A DNA stretch of 64,000 nucleotides from Leptospira adleri (GCF_002811985.1 NZ_NPDU01000020.1:1-64000); one strand, 5' to 3'; numbered from the stretch's first letter, positions 1-21,945 are shown. Made by a program: numbers and translations. Notes: generated by a model from the letters alone, not told the origin.

Positions 1-84
1 GTTGCATCAACTAAGTGGGGAACTAAAAAGTATGTTGACATGGAGAAATTAAAAGAGTTAAAAACTTTAAAGCTCATGGCTTGA
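1..84 (+). CDS. 3' end of an unrecognised gene (partial)
   Basis: Frame 1 is open from the first base and ends at a TGA at 82-84, giving 27 residues ending in ELKTLKLMA. The composition is lysine-rich. The start lies outside the window and the fragment is too short to name. It could also be a chance open stretch. An imperfect palindrome, GAGGAGAGCTCTTCTC, follows shortly after the stop and might belong to its 3' end. Confidence 0.35.
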   Translation, partial: VASTKWGTKKYVDMEKLKELKTLKLMA

Positions 85-440
85 TCGTGTGAGGAGAGCT
101 CTTCTCAAGTTCTCATTTGTGCGAAACTTTAAGGACACTATCTAACAATGAGCCCATACACAAAACGGTTCCGCAGTGTTTTAGAACGGACTGAACTCAT
201 TCAAAAAAGCTCTTAACAAAAAAAATAAATCCGGAAAACTCAACCGACAAACAAATTTTTTAGGATAAATAAAGACAAAATTCTTCAAAGTTTCCTACAA
301 AAAAGAACCAAAAAAAGAATTTCGATCTAAAACATCACGGATAGCTCGTAAAGATAGAATTCGAACTGTATTCAAAAAATGATATATTCAGAACGAAACA
401 CTCAAAAAAGACTCTTACGATTTTTTCTAAAACGTAAAAT
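85..440. other. Non-coding gap between an upstream partial gene and the LON-domain gene
   Basis: AT-rich spacer of about 356 bases with no convincing gene. It holds the palindrome near 92-107 and, at about 290-305, a GTTTCCTACAAAAAAG segment that resembles similar segments in other gaps of this window (near 44742, 45271, 51357, 51433 and 60470). The gene at 441 is read leftwards into this gap, so its 3' untranslated region lies here. A weak TTACG...CGTAA stem at about 416-440 is the only terminator-like element I see. Confidence 0.5.
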
Positions 441-1055
441 TTATTCTTTTAAATTGAGCTCTTCGACGATTTCCAAAAGAATTTTTGTTTTTTCCATGGG
501 ATCGGGATCGACCAAAATTTCTTGTTTTTTGGAAAATTCGAAGTTGAGAATGGAAGCGATGAAATCGATGGGAAAAGGATGAGTCATGAGTTCGTTCATT
601 CTCAAAATAAGATCCTCTCCCGCGCCTTCCGAAAGAAGAATCCTTTTGGTCATAAAAAGAAGTCTTTCGAATGTTTTTCTAAAATCTTCGTCTTTTAAAT
701 ATTCAAAATCAGGTTCTATCTTTTCGATTCGAGCGACTCGGAAGGGTTCTACCGTTTCATAGTCTATTAGCTTTGCGATTCCTTTGCCTTCGAGAAGAAT
801 ATTGGATCTTCCGTCCGGAAGGGGATCTCTTCGGATGATCTTTCCCCAACCGAAAACGGTTTCAATTTCCGGATGTTTGGAAGGAGTTCTTGATTTGGCT
901 GGAAGAATGGGGGCTACAGCCAATTCTTCACCGGACTCCATACAATAATCCAACATCAACCTGTACCGAGGCTCAAAAATATGCAATGGTAAGTAAGTCC
1001 CAGGGAATAGAATGATTTCCGGCAAAGGAAAGATAGGGACAGTAGTTGTTGACAC
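441..1055 (-). CDS. LON substrate-binding-domain protein (peptidase S16 N-terminal-like)
   Basis: The protein starts with VPIFPLPEIILFPG and LPLHIFEPRYRLM, the hallmark opening of the LON N-terminal domain (PF02190). At about 204 residues it has only this domain, with no AAA+ or Ser-Lys protease part, so it is a stand-alone LON-like protein rather than Lon itself. Its role is unknown; such proteins are thought to bind unfolded or partner proteins in the cytoplasm. I chose the GTG at 1055-1053, because the domain begins a few residues later. The open frame reaches an ATG at 1148, but that would overlap the divergent rfaE1 start. No clear Shine-Dalgarno precedes the GTG, so the start is uncertain. 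Confidence 0.75.
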   Translation of the reverse strand: MSTTTVPIFPLPEIILFPGTYLPLHIFEPRYRLMLDYCMESGEELAVAPILPAKSRTPSKHPEIETVFGWGKIIRRDPLPDGRSNILLEGKGIAKLIDYETVEPFRVARIEKIEPDFEYLKDEDFRKTFERLLFMTKRILLSEGAGEDLILRMNELMTHPFPIDFIASILNFEFSKKQEILVDPDPMEKTKILLEIVEELNLKE

Positions 1056-1118
1056 GGGAAGGATACTATAGCGGCTTAGAGAGAAACCGTAAATCAAAAT
1101 CCAAAGGCTTGGTAGAAT

Positions 1119-2132
1119 TTGTATTATTTGGACCGAAATCGTCTTCAAACTTCCACAGAAAAACTAAAAGACTTAAGAATCATCGTAATCGGTGATTTTA
1201 TTTTGGATGAGTATCTCATCGGAGAAGTAAATCGAATTTCTCCGGAAGCTCCCGTTCCCGTCGTCTGGGTAAGGAAAGAAAAGATTACTCTAGGAGGGGC
1301 CGGAAACGTAGTCAAAAATTTATCGAGCTTAGGAGTGAAATCCATCGTCCTCGGAAGAGCCGGAAAAGACGAAAAAGCCAAGAGTCTCCTCGAACTTCTT
1401 TCCAGCGAAAACACCGATTGGGAAAAAAACTTTCTTCTTCAATCGGAAGAAGTTCCGACTATTCTCAAGACTAGAGTTATAGCCGGACATCAACAAGTTT
1501 GTAGGATCGACAAAGAAGAATTAAAACCGATCACAAAAAAAGAAGAAGACCTCCTCATCCAGGCGTTCTTAGAAAGAATCGATTCTTCCGACGCGGTAAT
1601 TTTATCCGATTACGATAAGGGAACTCTTACCCCGAGACTGATCCAAGAAATTTCCAAAATCTGCGTGGATAAAAAAAAGATCGTTACCGTCGACCCTCAA
1701 GTAAGTCATTTTTTTCTCTACAAAGGAGTGAGCATTCTTACTCCCAATCACCATGAAGCTGGAAAGGCGATCGGAAGAAAACTGGAGACGGATTCCGAAA
1801 TTCTCCAAGCTGCAAAAGAAATCACGGAAAAACTTTCCTGTCCTTCTCTCATGATTACAAGAGGAGAAAAAGGGATGAGTTTGTATCTGAGTTCTCAAAA
1901 AGAAATCTTTCATATTCCTACGGTAGCAAGAGAAGTTTTTGACGTAACCGGAGCGGGGGACACTGTGATCAGCGCTTACACAGCTTATCACGCGGCGGGA
2001 CTCAATCAGTTGGACGCAAGCGTCGTTTCCAACGCCGCCGCGGGAGTCGTCGTAGGAAAACTCGGAGCCGAAACCGTAACCCCGGAAGAATTGAATTCTT
2101 CCCTTCAATCCATGGGAACTCTTTCGGGATAG
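1119..2132 (+). CDS. rfaE1: D-glycero-beta-D-manno-heptose-7-phosphate kinase
   Basis: PfkB-family sugar kinase of about 337 residues. Seen: GDFILDEYLIGEVNRISPEAP near residues 25-45, GGAGNV at 59-64 and the catalytic DVTGAGDT at 275-282, with Asp281 as the expected base. This matches the kinase half of HldE, which phosphorylates heptose-7-phosphate at C1 on the way to ADP-heptose for the LPS core. Here kinase and nucleotidyltransferase are separate genes; the partner follows after three bases. The start is TTG at 1119, with a second in-frame TTG at 1128; both keep the domain intact. It diverges from the LON-domain gene. Confidence 0.9.
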   Translation: MYYLDRNRLQTSTEKLKDLRIIVIGDFILDEYLIGEVNRISPEAPVPVVWVRKEKITLGGAGNVVKNLSSLGVKSIVLGRAGKDEKAKSLLELLSSENTDWEKNFLLQSEEVPTILKTRVIAGHQQVCRIDKEELKPITKKEEDLLIQAFLERIDSSDAVILSDYDKGTLTPRLIQEISKICVDKKKIVTVDPQVSHFFLYKGVSILTPNHHEAGKAIGRKLETDSEILQAAKEITEKLSCPSLMITRGEKGMSLYLSSQKEIFHIPTVAREVFDVTGAGDTVISAYTAYHAAGLNQLDASVVSNAAAGVVVGKLGAETVTPEELNSSLQSMGTLSG

Positions 2133-2135
2133 AAT

Positions 2136-2612
2136 ATGGATCTGAAAAATCATATCATTCCCTGGGAAAAAGCTGCCTCCTTTTCCGATCAGATTCGAAA
2201 TTCTAAAAGAATCGTTTTTACAAACGGTTGTTTTGACCTAGTCCACAGGGGACATATCACTTATCTTTCTCAAGCGAAGGAACTCGGGGACTTTCTCTGG
2301 ATCGGACTCAACGGCGATCTTTCGGTAAAAAGGCTCAAAGGGGATCACAGACCGGTCGTCACCGAAGAGGATCGTGCGATTCTTCTGGGAAACCTTCGAT
2401 TTGTGGACGCGGTGACGATCTTCACGCAAGATACTCCGTTGGAGCTATTACGCCTGGTTCGACCTGCGATTCACGTCAAAGGCGGAGATTATAAAGTGGA
2501 AGATTTACCGGAAACCCCTTTGGTCCGAGAATTCGGAGGAGAAGTCAAGATCTTGCCTTTTGTGCCCGGAAAATCCACTTCACTTTTGATAGAGAAAATC
2601 CTGAAACTCTAA
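2136..2612 (+). CDS. rfaE2: D-glycero-beta-D-manno-heptose 1-phosphate adenylyltransferase
   Basis: Small cytidylyltransferase-fold protein of 158 residues. The nucleotide-binding HxGH motif is visible as FDLVHRGH at residues 33-40, after TNGC, and GGDYKVEDLPET near residue 115 is typical of the HldE C-terminal half. It transfers AMP from ATP to heptose-1-phosphate, giving ADP-heptose. It follows rfaE1 by three bases, so the two split halves of HldE are surely co-expressed. The length is normal for the free-standing form. Confidence 0.92.
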   Translation: MDLKNHIIPWEKAASFSDQIRNSKRIVFTNGCFDLVHRGHITYLSQAKELGDFLWIGLNGDLSVKRLKGDHRPVVTEEDRAILLGNLRFVDAVTIFTQDTPLELLRLVRPAIHVKGGDYKVEDLPETPLVREFGGEVKILPFVPGKSTSLLIEKILKL

Positions 2613-2712
2613 AACGTCTTCTTCTCATTTTTTTAGAGACAGAATTCCGAGAAATTCCTGTTTGAATTTCTGGAAACTCCCAAAACTCTGTTCTGAAAGG
2701 CGGGAATGGAAG

Positions 2713-4329
2713 TTGTCGAAGACTAAGTTTATCTTTGTAACCGGAGGGGTGAGTTCTTCACTCGGAAAAGGGGTCACCGTAGCGGCTCTGGGATGTCTTT
2801 TGGAAAGCAGGGGATATACCGTCTCTCTCCAAAAAATGGATCCTTACATCAACATCGATCCGGGAACTATGAGTCCGTATCAACACGGGGAAGTCTACGT
2901 CACCGCGGACGGAGCCGAGACGGATTTGGACCTTGGTTATTACGAACGATTTACTCATTCCAAACTCACGCGTAAGAATTCGGTTTCCACCGGACAAATT
3001 TATAATACCGTTATTCAAAGAGAAAGAAAAGGGGACTACCTCGGTCGAACAGTTCAGGTGGTTCCGCATATCACGAACGAAATCAGAAATCGGATGTATA
3101 TCGTCGCCCGAGAAGAAAACCCGGATTTTATCATCGTCGAAATCGGAGGAACGGTCGGCGACATCGAATCCATTCCATTCTTAGAAGCGATCCGTCAGAT
3201 GCGTTACGAACACGGAAGTTCCAACGTTCTCTTTGTACATCTCACGTTAGTTCCGACGATCACCGCCGCCGGAGAAGCAAAGACAAAACCAACGCAACAT
3301 TCCGTAAAAGAATTGCTGGGCTTAGGAATCCAACCGGACATTCTCGTTTGCCGCGTATCTCAACCGATGACAAAGGAAATGAAAAATAAACTTTCCCTTT
3401 TTTGCAACGTAAAGGAAGAGAACGTCATTTCCGCGAGTGATATCTCCACTTCTATATACGAAATTCCTAAAATGTATAAGGAAGAAAAACTCGACGAGGT
3501 CGTTTTGAAAACGATGGGCCTCGAACTCAGAACTTCCAAGTTCGACGAATGGGATTCGATGGTGAAAGGACTTCTCGCCACAAAACAAACCGTTCAAGTC
3601 GCGGTGGTGGGAAAATACATTTCTTTGCAGGACGCCTATCGTTCCATCTACGAAAGTCTTTCTCACGGAGGAATCGCTCACGAAACGAAAGTCGAATTCG
3701 TAAAAATCGATCCCGAAAATCTAGATAAGGAAAACGTAATAGAAGCTCTCAAAAACGTACACGGTATTCTGGTTCCCGGCGGCTTTGGGGATCGTGGAAT
3801 CGAAGGTAAAATTCTCGCGATCCAATACGCAAGAACGCAAGGAATTCCTTTTTTCGGAATCTGTCTCGGAATGCAGTGTGCGGTCGTGGAATACGGAAGA
3901 AACGTTCTCGGTCTCAAAGACGCAAACTCCACAGAAATCAGACCGGACACCGAAAACCCTGTGATTTCTCTTTTAGAAGAACAAAACGATATCGAACAGA
4001 TGGGTGGAACGATGAGACTCGGTTCTTATCCCTGTAAAATCAAAAAGGGGACGCTTGCCTTTTCGGAATACAAATCGGAACTCATACACGAACGTCACAG
4101 ACATCGGTTTGAATTTACAAATCGATACAAACAACAATATGAGGAAAACGGAATGGTCCTTTCCGGTTCCTCTCCGGACGACAATCTTGTAGAGATCGTC
4201 GAAATTCCAAAACACAAATGGTTTATCGGGGTTCAGTTCCATCCGGAATTCCAGTCCAAACCGACGGCGCCTCATCCTTTATTCGCTGGATTTATCGGCG
4301 CCGCCGTGAAATACTCAAAGAAAGGATAA
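2713..4329 (+). CDS. pyrG: CTP synthase
   Basis: Cytoplasmic enzyme making CTP from UTP, ATP and glutamine. The N-terminal synthase domain opens with KFIFVTGGVSSSLGKG, and the C-terminal class I glutamine amidotransferase domain carries the nucleophile in FFGICLGMQ and the His-Glu pair in VQFHPEF. I prefer the TTG at 2713, directly before SKTKFIFVTGG, which gives 538 residues, close to the usual 535-545; an upstream TTG at 2662 would add 17 residues of non-family sequence. CTP is needed to activate Kdo as CMP-Kdo, which fits its place between heptose and Kdo genes. kdsA follows two bases after the stop. Confidence 0.95.
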   Translation: MSKTKFIFVTGGVSSSLGKGVTVAALGCLLESRGYTVSLQKMDPYINIDPGTMSPYQHGEVYVTADGAETDLDLGYYERFTHSKLTRKNSVSTGQIYNTVIQRERKGDYLGRTVQVVPHITNEIRNRMYIVAREENPDFIIVEIGGTVGDIESIPFLEAIRQMRYEHGSSNVLFVHLTLVPTITAAGEAKTKPTQHSVKELLGLGIQPDILVCRVSQPMTKEMKNKLSLFCNVKEENVISASDISTSIYEIPKMYKEEKLDEVVLKTMGLELRTSKFDEWDSMVKGLLATKQTVQVAVVGKYISLQDAYRSIYESLSHGGIAHETKVEFVKIDPENLDKENVIEALKNVHGILVPGGFGDRGIEGKILAIQYARTQGIPFFGICLGMQCAVVEYGRNVLGLKDANSTEIRPDTENPVISLLEEQNDIEQMGGTMRLGSYPCKIKKGTLAFSEYKSELIHERHRHRFEFTNRYKQQYEENGMVLSGSSPDDNLVEIVEIPKHKWFIGVQFHPEFQSKPTAPHPLFAGFIGAAVKYSKKG

Positions 4330-4331
4330 TC

Positions 4332-5195
4332 ATGAAAGACAATACCTGCACGCAAAGAGAATTCCTAAACGGAGCCAAGATCGGAGGAGATCAGCCTTTC
4401 TTTTTGATCTCGGGCCCTTGTGTGATGGAAAACCGCGATCTTCTCGATCGGGTCTGCGCAGAGATGATAGAAATCTGCGGCGAATTAAAAATTCCTTATA
4501 TTTTCAAAAGCAGCTTTGACAAAGCCAACCGTTCTTCCGTAAATTCTTACAGGGGTCCCGGACTTGCGGAAGGCATTAAGAATTTAGAATATATCAAAAA
4601 CAAATACAACGTCCCGGTTCTTACGGATATCCACGAGACCCATCAAATCGGACCTTTGAAAGACGTATTGGACATCTATCAGATCCCCGCGTTTCTGTGC
4701 AGACAAACCGATCTAATCGCCGAATCAGCGAAAACCGGAAAATGGGTGAACGTCAAAAAAGGACAATTCTTAGCTCCCGCCGACACCCGTCATATCGCCG
4801 TGAAAATGAAAGAATCCGGAAACGACAAAGTTCTCGTAACAGAAAGAGGAACGAGCTTTGGTTATGGAAATCTCGTTTTCGACGGAAGGGCCGTACCGAT
4901 CATTCATGGATTCGATATTCCCGTGATTTTCGACGCGACACATTCCGCACAACTTCCGGGTGCGGCCGGAAACAGCACCGGCGGACAAAGGGAATTCATC
5001 CCGAGCATTCTTCGTTCCGCTGTTTCCTTAGGAATCGAAGGCATCTTTATGGAAGTGCATCCGGATCCGGACAAGGCGCTTTCCGACGCTACGACTCAAT
5101 ATCCTCTTTCTCAGATCAAAAACCTCTTAAAGGAAATGATCGCGCTGGATCGTTACGTTAAAAAAGAAATCCTATCCTCCGCAAATCATTCGTAA
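4332..5195 (+). CDS. kdsA: 3-deoxy-8-phosphooctulonate (Kdo-8-P) synthase
   Basis: Condenses phosphoenolpyruvate with arabinose-5-phosphate to Kdo-8-phosphate, precursor of the Kdo of lipid A-core. Seen: LISGPCVMENRDL at residues 25-37, FKSSFDKANRSS, and the C-terminal GIFMEVHPDPDKALSDA. The Cys in SGPCVME (Cys30) stands where the metal-independent E. coli type has Asn, so this is most likely the metal-dependent class. The start ATG at 4332 has AAAGGA upstream and gives 287 residues, the usual length; the open frame extends upstream inside pyrG but that part is not conserved. Confidence 0.95.
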   Translation: MKDNTCTQREFLNGAKIGGDQPFFLISGPCVMENRDLLDRVCAEMIEICGELKIPYIFKSSFDKANRSSVNSYRGPGLAEGIKNLEYIKNKYNVPVLTDIHETHQIGPLKDVLDIYQIPAFLCRQTDLIAESAKTGKWVNVKKGQFLAPADTRHIAVKMKESGNDKVLVTERGTSFGYGNLVFDGRAVPIIHGFDIPVIFDATHSAQLPGAAGNSTGGQREFIPSILRSAVSLGIEGIFMEVHPDPDKALSDATTQYPLSQIKNLLKEMIALDRYVKKEILSSANHS

Positions 5196-5206
5196 TCGGA
5201 TTTTTC

Positions 5207-5787
5207 ATGGAACACAAAGCGGAAAGTCGAAATCGGGTTTTATTCTTTCTGATTTCATTCGGGCTTTTCGCCGGTCAGTTTGCGGACTGTAAAAAAACGA
5301 ATTATGAAAGAGTGGAGAAGGAAAGAGAAACCGGAGCTTCGATTTCCATTCGTAACTTCAAACGAGAAGCCTACGACCAAGACGGAAAACTCCAATGGGA
5401 ACTCAGGGCGCAGGAATCTTACGTCTATGTGAATGAAAACAAAACGATCTTTTACAATATCGATTTTGATCAGTTCGAAAACGGAAAATTCAAATCCAAA
5501 CTCCTCGGCGAAAAAGGGGAGATCAACCATAAGACAAGACTTATGAAACTCGAGGGGAAAATTTTTCTTCGAACGGACGATAACAAAATCCTCACCGCAA
5601 AACAGATCGAATACAATATGGACACGAAGAAGTTGGAATCCAATTCCGAGGTGACCGTAAGCGCCGACGGAACCACGATTCACGGTGTCGGATTACGCGC
5701 CGATAAGGATCTGAACAAGTTTACGATTCTAAAACCTTCCGCGATCACACAAGGCGGAACGAACCCGCTCAAAGCGGCCGGCTCGAA

Positions 5788-5791
<4 letters not shown>
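5207..5791 (+). CDS. lptC: LPS export protein LptC-like (periplasmic, membrane-anchored)
   Basis: Protein of 194 residues with a hydrophobic N-terminus (about residues 10-24) followed by a Cys at 28, so either a signal anchor or a spirochaetal lipoprotein; the residue before the Cys is Asp, which is a poor lipobox. The body, starting ISIRNFKREAYDQDGKLQWEL, has the pattern of the LptC/DUF1239 family that hands lipopolysaccharide from the inner-membrane LptBFG transporter to LptA. The next genes are an LptA/OstA-like protein (4-base overlap) and lptB, the same order as in E. coli, which strongly supports the call. LptF, LptG and LptD are not in the window. Confidence 0.8.
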
Positions 5792-7158
<1,367 letters not shown>

Positions 7159-7167
7159 ATTACGATT

Positions 7168-9311
<2,144 letters not shown>

Positions 9312-9315
9312 TTCT

Positions 9316-10252
<937 letters not shown>

Positions 10253-10281
<29 letters not shown>

Positions 10282-10516
10282 GAACGGAACCGGTATGCAC
10301 GCAAGACCGGCGTCCGTGTTTGTAAACTGTGCTTCCAAATTTCCTTGTGAAATCACGGTTGTCAAAGACGACGTGGAAGTAAACGGAAAGAGCATCATGG
10401 GACTGATGATGCTCGCTCTCGCGCCGGGAAACGAATTTACGATTCAGGTGCGGGGCGATAAAGAAGACGAAGCCCTGGAGGCTTTGACGAATATCGTAAA
10501 AAACGATTTTGCCTGA
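10253..10516 (+). CDS. ptsH: Phosphocarrier protein HPr
   Basis: 87-residue HPr. The PTS phosphorylation site His16 lies in TGMHARPAS and the regulatory Ser47 in NGKSIMGLMML, so it can in principle be modified both by enzyme I and by the HPr kinase encoded just upstream. The start is TTG at 10253, inside the last codons of hprK, with AGGGTAAAG before it. The strong overlap points to tight co-translation of kinase and substrate. Confidence 0.95.
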
Positions 10517-10534
10517 TCCTTTTCTCTTTTCGCA

Positions 10535-12325
<1,791 letters not shown>

Positions 12326-12331
12326 AACGCA

Positions 12332-13670
12332 ATGAAAATATTTATCGCCGACGACGAACCTGAAATCAGAAAATCACTGAAGGAAATTTTGGAAGACGAA
12401 GGCTTCGAAGTCGAAACGTTTTCCACGGGAAAAGCGCTGCTCAAACAGCTCAAAGGCGACCGACCTTCGCTTATCCTTCTCGACGTTTGGCTCGGAAAAG
12501 AAGACGGAATCGTAGTCTTGGACGAATGCAAAAAACTCTATCCGACTCTACCAATCCTTATGATCTCCGGTCATGGAACGATTGAAATCGCCGTCGCTGC
12601 CACTAAAAAAGGAGCTGTGGATTTTTTGGAAAAACCTCTTTCCATCGAAAAAGTTCTTCAGGCGATCGAGAACGTCGTTCAACCGGAGGAAAAAAATCAA
12701 AACGTTGAAATCAAATTAGAATATGATGAAATACTAGGAAACTCTCCCGCGATTCAAAAAGTGAAATTTGCGATCGCACAGGCGGCTTCCACGAACGCCC
12801 GCGTTTTTATCTACGGAGAAAACGGAACCGGGAAGGAGCTAGTAGCCAAAACTATATTCAAAAATTCTAAACGAAAGGATCAACCCTTCGTGGAGATGAA
12901 CTGCGCCGCCATTCCGGAAGAATTGATCGAATCGGAACTGTTCGGTTTCACAAAAGGAGCCTTTACTGGAGCGACCGATTCCAGGATAGGAAAGTTCGAA
13001 GCCGCGAACGGGGGCACTTTATTCTTAGATGAGATCTGCGACATGTCTCTTTCGACCCAGGCAAAAGTATTAAGAATTCTGCAAGAACAACGTTTCGAAA
13101 AATTAGGAAGCACCGAAACGATCACCGTTGACGTTCGAATCATCGCAGCCACCAATATCCCGGTGGAAGAGGCGATCCGAGACGGTAAATTCAGGGAAGA
13201 CCTTTATTATCGTTTGAACGTGATCCCGATCACGATTCCCCCTTTACGGGAAAGAACTTCGGACATTCCTTTGTTAGTCGATTATTACATCTCAAAAACT
13301 TTGGAAGAGAACAACCTTCCTCCTAAAAAAATCGAATCGGAAGCGGTGTCGATCCTTCAAAATCACTTTTGGCCCGGGAACATACGGGAACTCAAAAACA
13401 TCATGGAACGACTTTGTATTATGACCGTAGGAGCGACAATCACCGCAAGCGACGCAAGGGACGCACTCAAAGGTTTTAAAACCGCAAACGAAATGGTGGA
13501 ACTCGGCGATTTCAGAAAGGCTAAAGAAGAATTCGAAAGACAGTATATTATAAAAACATTACAGACCAACGAGGGGAACGTTACTAGAACCTCGCGAGTT
13601 TTAGGAATCGAACGTTCCCATTTATACAGAAAGATGAAGTCGCTTAACATTTCTTCGGATCAGTACACCG

Positions 13671-13678
<8 letters not shown>
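12332..13678 (+). CDS. Sigma-54-dependent response regulator, NtrX/NtrC family
   Basis: 448 residues in three parts: a receiver domain with phospho-acceptor Asp51 (LILLDVWLG); an AAA+ sigma-54 interaction domain with Walker A GENGTGKEL, the sigma-54 contact loop GAFTGA and the box REDLYYRLNVIPI; and a C-terminal Fis-type helix-turn-helix (VTRTSRVLGIERSHLYRKMK). All residues needed for activation appear intact. It follows its kinase by six bases and would act with the RpoN of the same operon. The next gene overlaps its end by eight bases. Confidence 0.92.
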
Positions 13679-16453
<2,775 letters not shown>

Positions 16454-16454
16454 T

Positions 16455-18390
<1,936 letters not shown>

Positions 18391-18394
<4 letters not shown>

Positions 18395-19038
18395 AAATTT
18401 CCGCATCCATCTTAGCGACCAAACTTACCGAACTCGGCAAAACCGTTCCCGATTACGATCCTTCCGCTATCGATTTGATGCACATGGATGTGATGGACGG
18501 GAACTTTGTTCCTCAGATCAGCTTCGGAGAAGCTCTGAGCAAAGAAGTGAAGGCTCTGACTTCCATTCCTTTGGACGTTCACTTGATGGTTTCCAAACCG
18601 GAGAACCACGTTTCCAAATATTACGAACTCAATCCTTATTGTATCACCTTCCATATCGAGACGACGGATTTTCCGGTACGACTCGCTCAGGAAATCAAAT
18701 CCCATGGAACCAAGGTGGGAGTTTCCCTCAATCCGGGAACTCCGGTTTCTTCTCTGGAAAACGTTCTTCCGTATATCGATCTGATTCTTTTGATGACCGT
18801 GGAACCCGGATTTTACGGACAAAAGTTTATCGTAAACGGAATGGAGAAAATCCGCAAAGCAAAAGAACTCATCGGATCCAGACAGATCGAACTGGAAGTA
18901 GACGGCGGGGTCAACGACACGAACATACAAGAGTTAAAGAAGAATGGGGTCGATATCGTGGTCGTGGGTGCGGGACTTTATAAGACCGGAAACCCGGTGG
19001 ATAACGCAAAACATCTCAAATCCTTAGCGAAACCTTGA
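18391..19038 (+). CDS. rpe: Ribulose-phosphate 3-epimerase
   Basis: 215-residue TIM-barrel enzyme interconverting ribulose-5-phosphate and xylulose-5-phosphate. Seen: [11 protein letters not shown] at the start, the metal-site box [35 protein letters not shown] and [10 protein letters not shown]. The length is normal. The start is TTG at 18391, inside the end of the PASTA gene. It ends the first long operon; a promoter for the ribosomal cluster follows. Confidence 0.95.
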
Positions 19039-19062
19039 ACCTGCTTTTTGTCGGATCATTTC

Positions 19063-19090
19063 TTGACAGAGGGACATATTGTCCAATATT
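19063..19090 (+). promoter_or_regulatory. Candidate sigma-70 promoter for the rpsP operon
   Basis: A perfect TTGACA at 19063-19068 is followed, after 16 bases, by AATATT (19085-19090), which matches four of six positions of the -10 consensus. It lies in the only real gap before rpsP, about 70 bases ahead of the TTG start at 19161, whose Shine-Dalgarno AAAGGA is at 19145-19150. The assignment is based on sequence only. Confidence 0.5.
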
Positions 19091-19157
19091 GGTAAAAATC
19101 ATGCATTCTTTTTTTGTACATTCTTTTGTACGGAAAAAATGATAAAAGGAAAACGAT

Positions 19158-19426
<269 letters not shown>

Positions 19427-19427
<1 letters not shown>

Positions 19428-19657
19428 TGGAAGAATTGCTGAAGTACATCGTTGCTTCTCTCGTTGAATTTCCCGAAGAAATCGTAATTCGGGAAATCGA
19501 AGGAGAAGAACAAAACATCATCGAACTTCGAGTTTCCCCGAAAGACGTGGGAAAAGTAATCGGTAAGAACGGTCGTATTGCAAAATCCCTGCGCGCGATT
19601 CTTACTGCGGCTTCCGTAAAAGCAGGAAAAAACTTCTCGCTCGAAATCATTGACTGA
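19427..19657 (+). CDS. khpA: KH-domain RNA-binding protein KhpA
   Basis: 76-residue single KH domain with the RNA-contact loop [16 protein letters not shown]. The family (KhpA/YlqC) binds RNA, often as a partner of KhpB, and sits between rpsP and rimM in many bacteria, exactly as here. The start ATG shares a base with the rpsP stop, and its end overlaps the TTG of rimM by eight bases. Confidence 0.93.
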
Positions 19658-20169
19658 AGGCTGGATTTCACTCGGCCAACTCGGAAAACCCTTTGGAATC
19701 AAAGGGTTTCTTCGTTTTAACGTGAGAGAAACCGTTCTCACCGAATTCAAACTTCCAATCCAACTAAAACTTCGAAAACCGGATCCGAACTTTCCGGAAA
19801 AAGAGATTACCGTACTTGAGTTGCAACCGCATACCGGCAAATTCATCGTACGGATCGAAGGAATCGATTCTCCCGAAGCGGCGGAAAGACTGACGGGAGG
19901 AATTCTTCTTTTACCCGCTCATTTACTTCCCAAGATCCAAACCAAGGACGAATTTTACATCTCCGATTTGATAGGATTAGAAGCCGTGGACCAATCCGGA
20001 AATAAATTGAATTGGACCCTTCGAGAAGTTTTGGAAAACCCGGCGCATCCGATTCTTGCATTTACACAAAAGGAAGGACCGGAAATCCTAATTCCCTTTA
20101 TCCATATCTATGTCGGAGAAGTTGACTTAGAAAAAAAAACCGTCGCTCTGATTCATCCGGAGGTATGGA

Positions 20170-20180
<11 letters not shown>
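19650..20180 (+). CDS. rimM: 16S rRNA processing/ribosome maturation factor RimM
   Basis: 176 residues. The N-terminal domain opens [18 protein letters not shown], and the PRC-barrel part begins near [15 protein letters not shown] with [15 protein letters not shown] close to the end. RimM binds S19 and helps 30S head assembly. The start is TTG at 19650, inside khpA. It overlaps trmD by eleven bases, keeping the classic order. Confidence 0.95.
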
Positions 20181-21266
<1,086 letters not shown>

Positions 21267-21273
21267 TCCCTGT

Positions 21274-21945
21274 TTGCTGGAAACTAAAACCAAGTTTGAA
21301 CCGGAAGAACTCCGGTTCTATTCAGAGTCCATTCCCTGTGGAATCGACGAAGCAGGAAGAGGTCCTTATGCAGGGCCTCTTTCTGTTGCTTTAGCCTCTT
21401 TTTCAAAAAACACGTTGGAACAAATTCTGGAAGGTAAAATTCTCCAGGGACTGACGGATTCTAAAAAACTATCCGAGAAAAAACGGGAGGCCTTGTATCC
21501 CGAAATTCTCAAACACGCTCAAATTTCCTACCGAACATTCTTAAGTCCTCAGTACATCGATCGGGCAGGAATCAATCGAGCCGTTTTAGAGGGGATTCGA
21601 AAATGCGCCAAATTGGCGATTCGAGTTTCCAATTCCACTCATCCGCTTCAACTTTTGATCGACGGCAACTATAACTTCAATCGATATCCGGAATGGAGCT
21701 TTTTAAAGAACCGATCGGTTTTTTATACGAAAGGGGACCTAAGAATCGTAAGCATAGCAGCGGCTTCGATCCTCGCAAAAGTAAGCCGAGATCGATATAT
21801 GGTCTCCATTTCCAAAAAATACCCTCGTTACCAATTTGAACAACACAAAGGATACGGAACAAAACTTCATGAGGAACTGATTGTTCGCCACGGTCTTTCC
21901 GATATTCATAGAAGAAGTTTCACCGGAAAATTCTTAGAATCTTAA
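21274..21945 (+). CDS. rnhB: Ribonuclease HII
   Basis: Cleaves RNA of RNA-DNA hybrids and single ribonucleotides in DNA. Seen: first acidic pair in [14 protein letters not shown], third in LLIDGNYNF, and [14 protein letters not shown] place the start at TTG 21274, eight bases after the rplS stop, giving 223 residues; the same frame is open back into rplS, but that part looks like a shadow. It follows rplS as in many bacteria. Confidence 0.92.
   Translation: MLETKTKFEPEELRFYSESIPCGIDEAGRGPYAGPLSVALASFSKNTLEQILEGKILQGLTDSKKLSEKKREALYPEILKHAQISYRTFLSPQYIDRAGINRAVLEGIRKCAKLAIRVSNSTHPLQLLIDGNYNFNRYPEWSFLKNRSVFYTKGDLRIVSIAAASILAKVSRDRYMVSISKKYPRYQFEQHKGYGTKLHEELIVRHGLSDIHRRSFTGKFLES

Noticed and set aside
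379..582. Small plus-strand open frame of 67 codons
   Set aside because: It overlaps the 3' half of the LON-domain gene on the other strand and has no ribosome binding site or protein-like composition.
1049..1080. TTGACA followed by ACTATA as a promoter for rfaE1
   Set aside because: The spacing between TTGACA (1049-1054) and any -10-like box is about 9-12 bases, too short, and the site lies at the start of the LON-domain gene.
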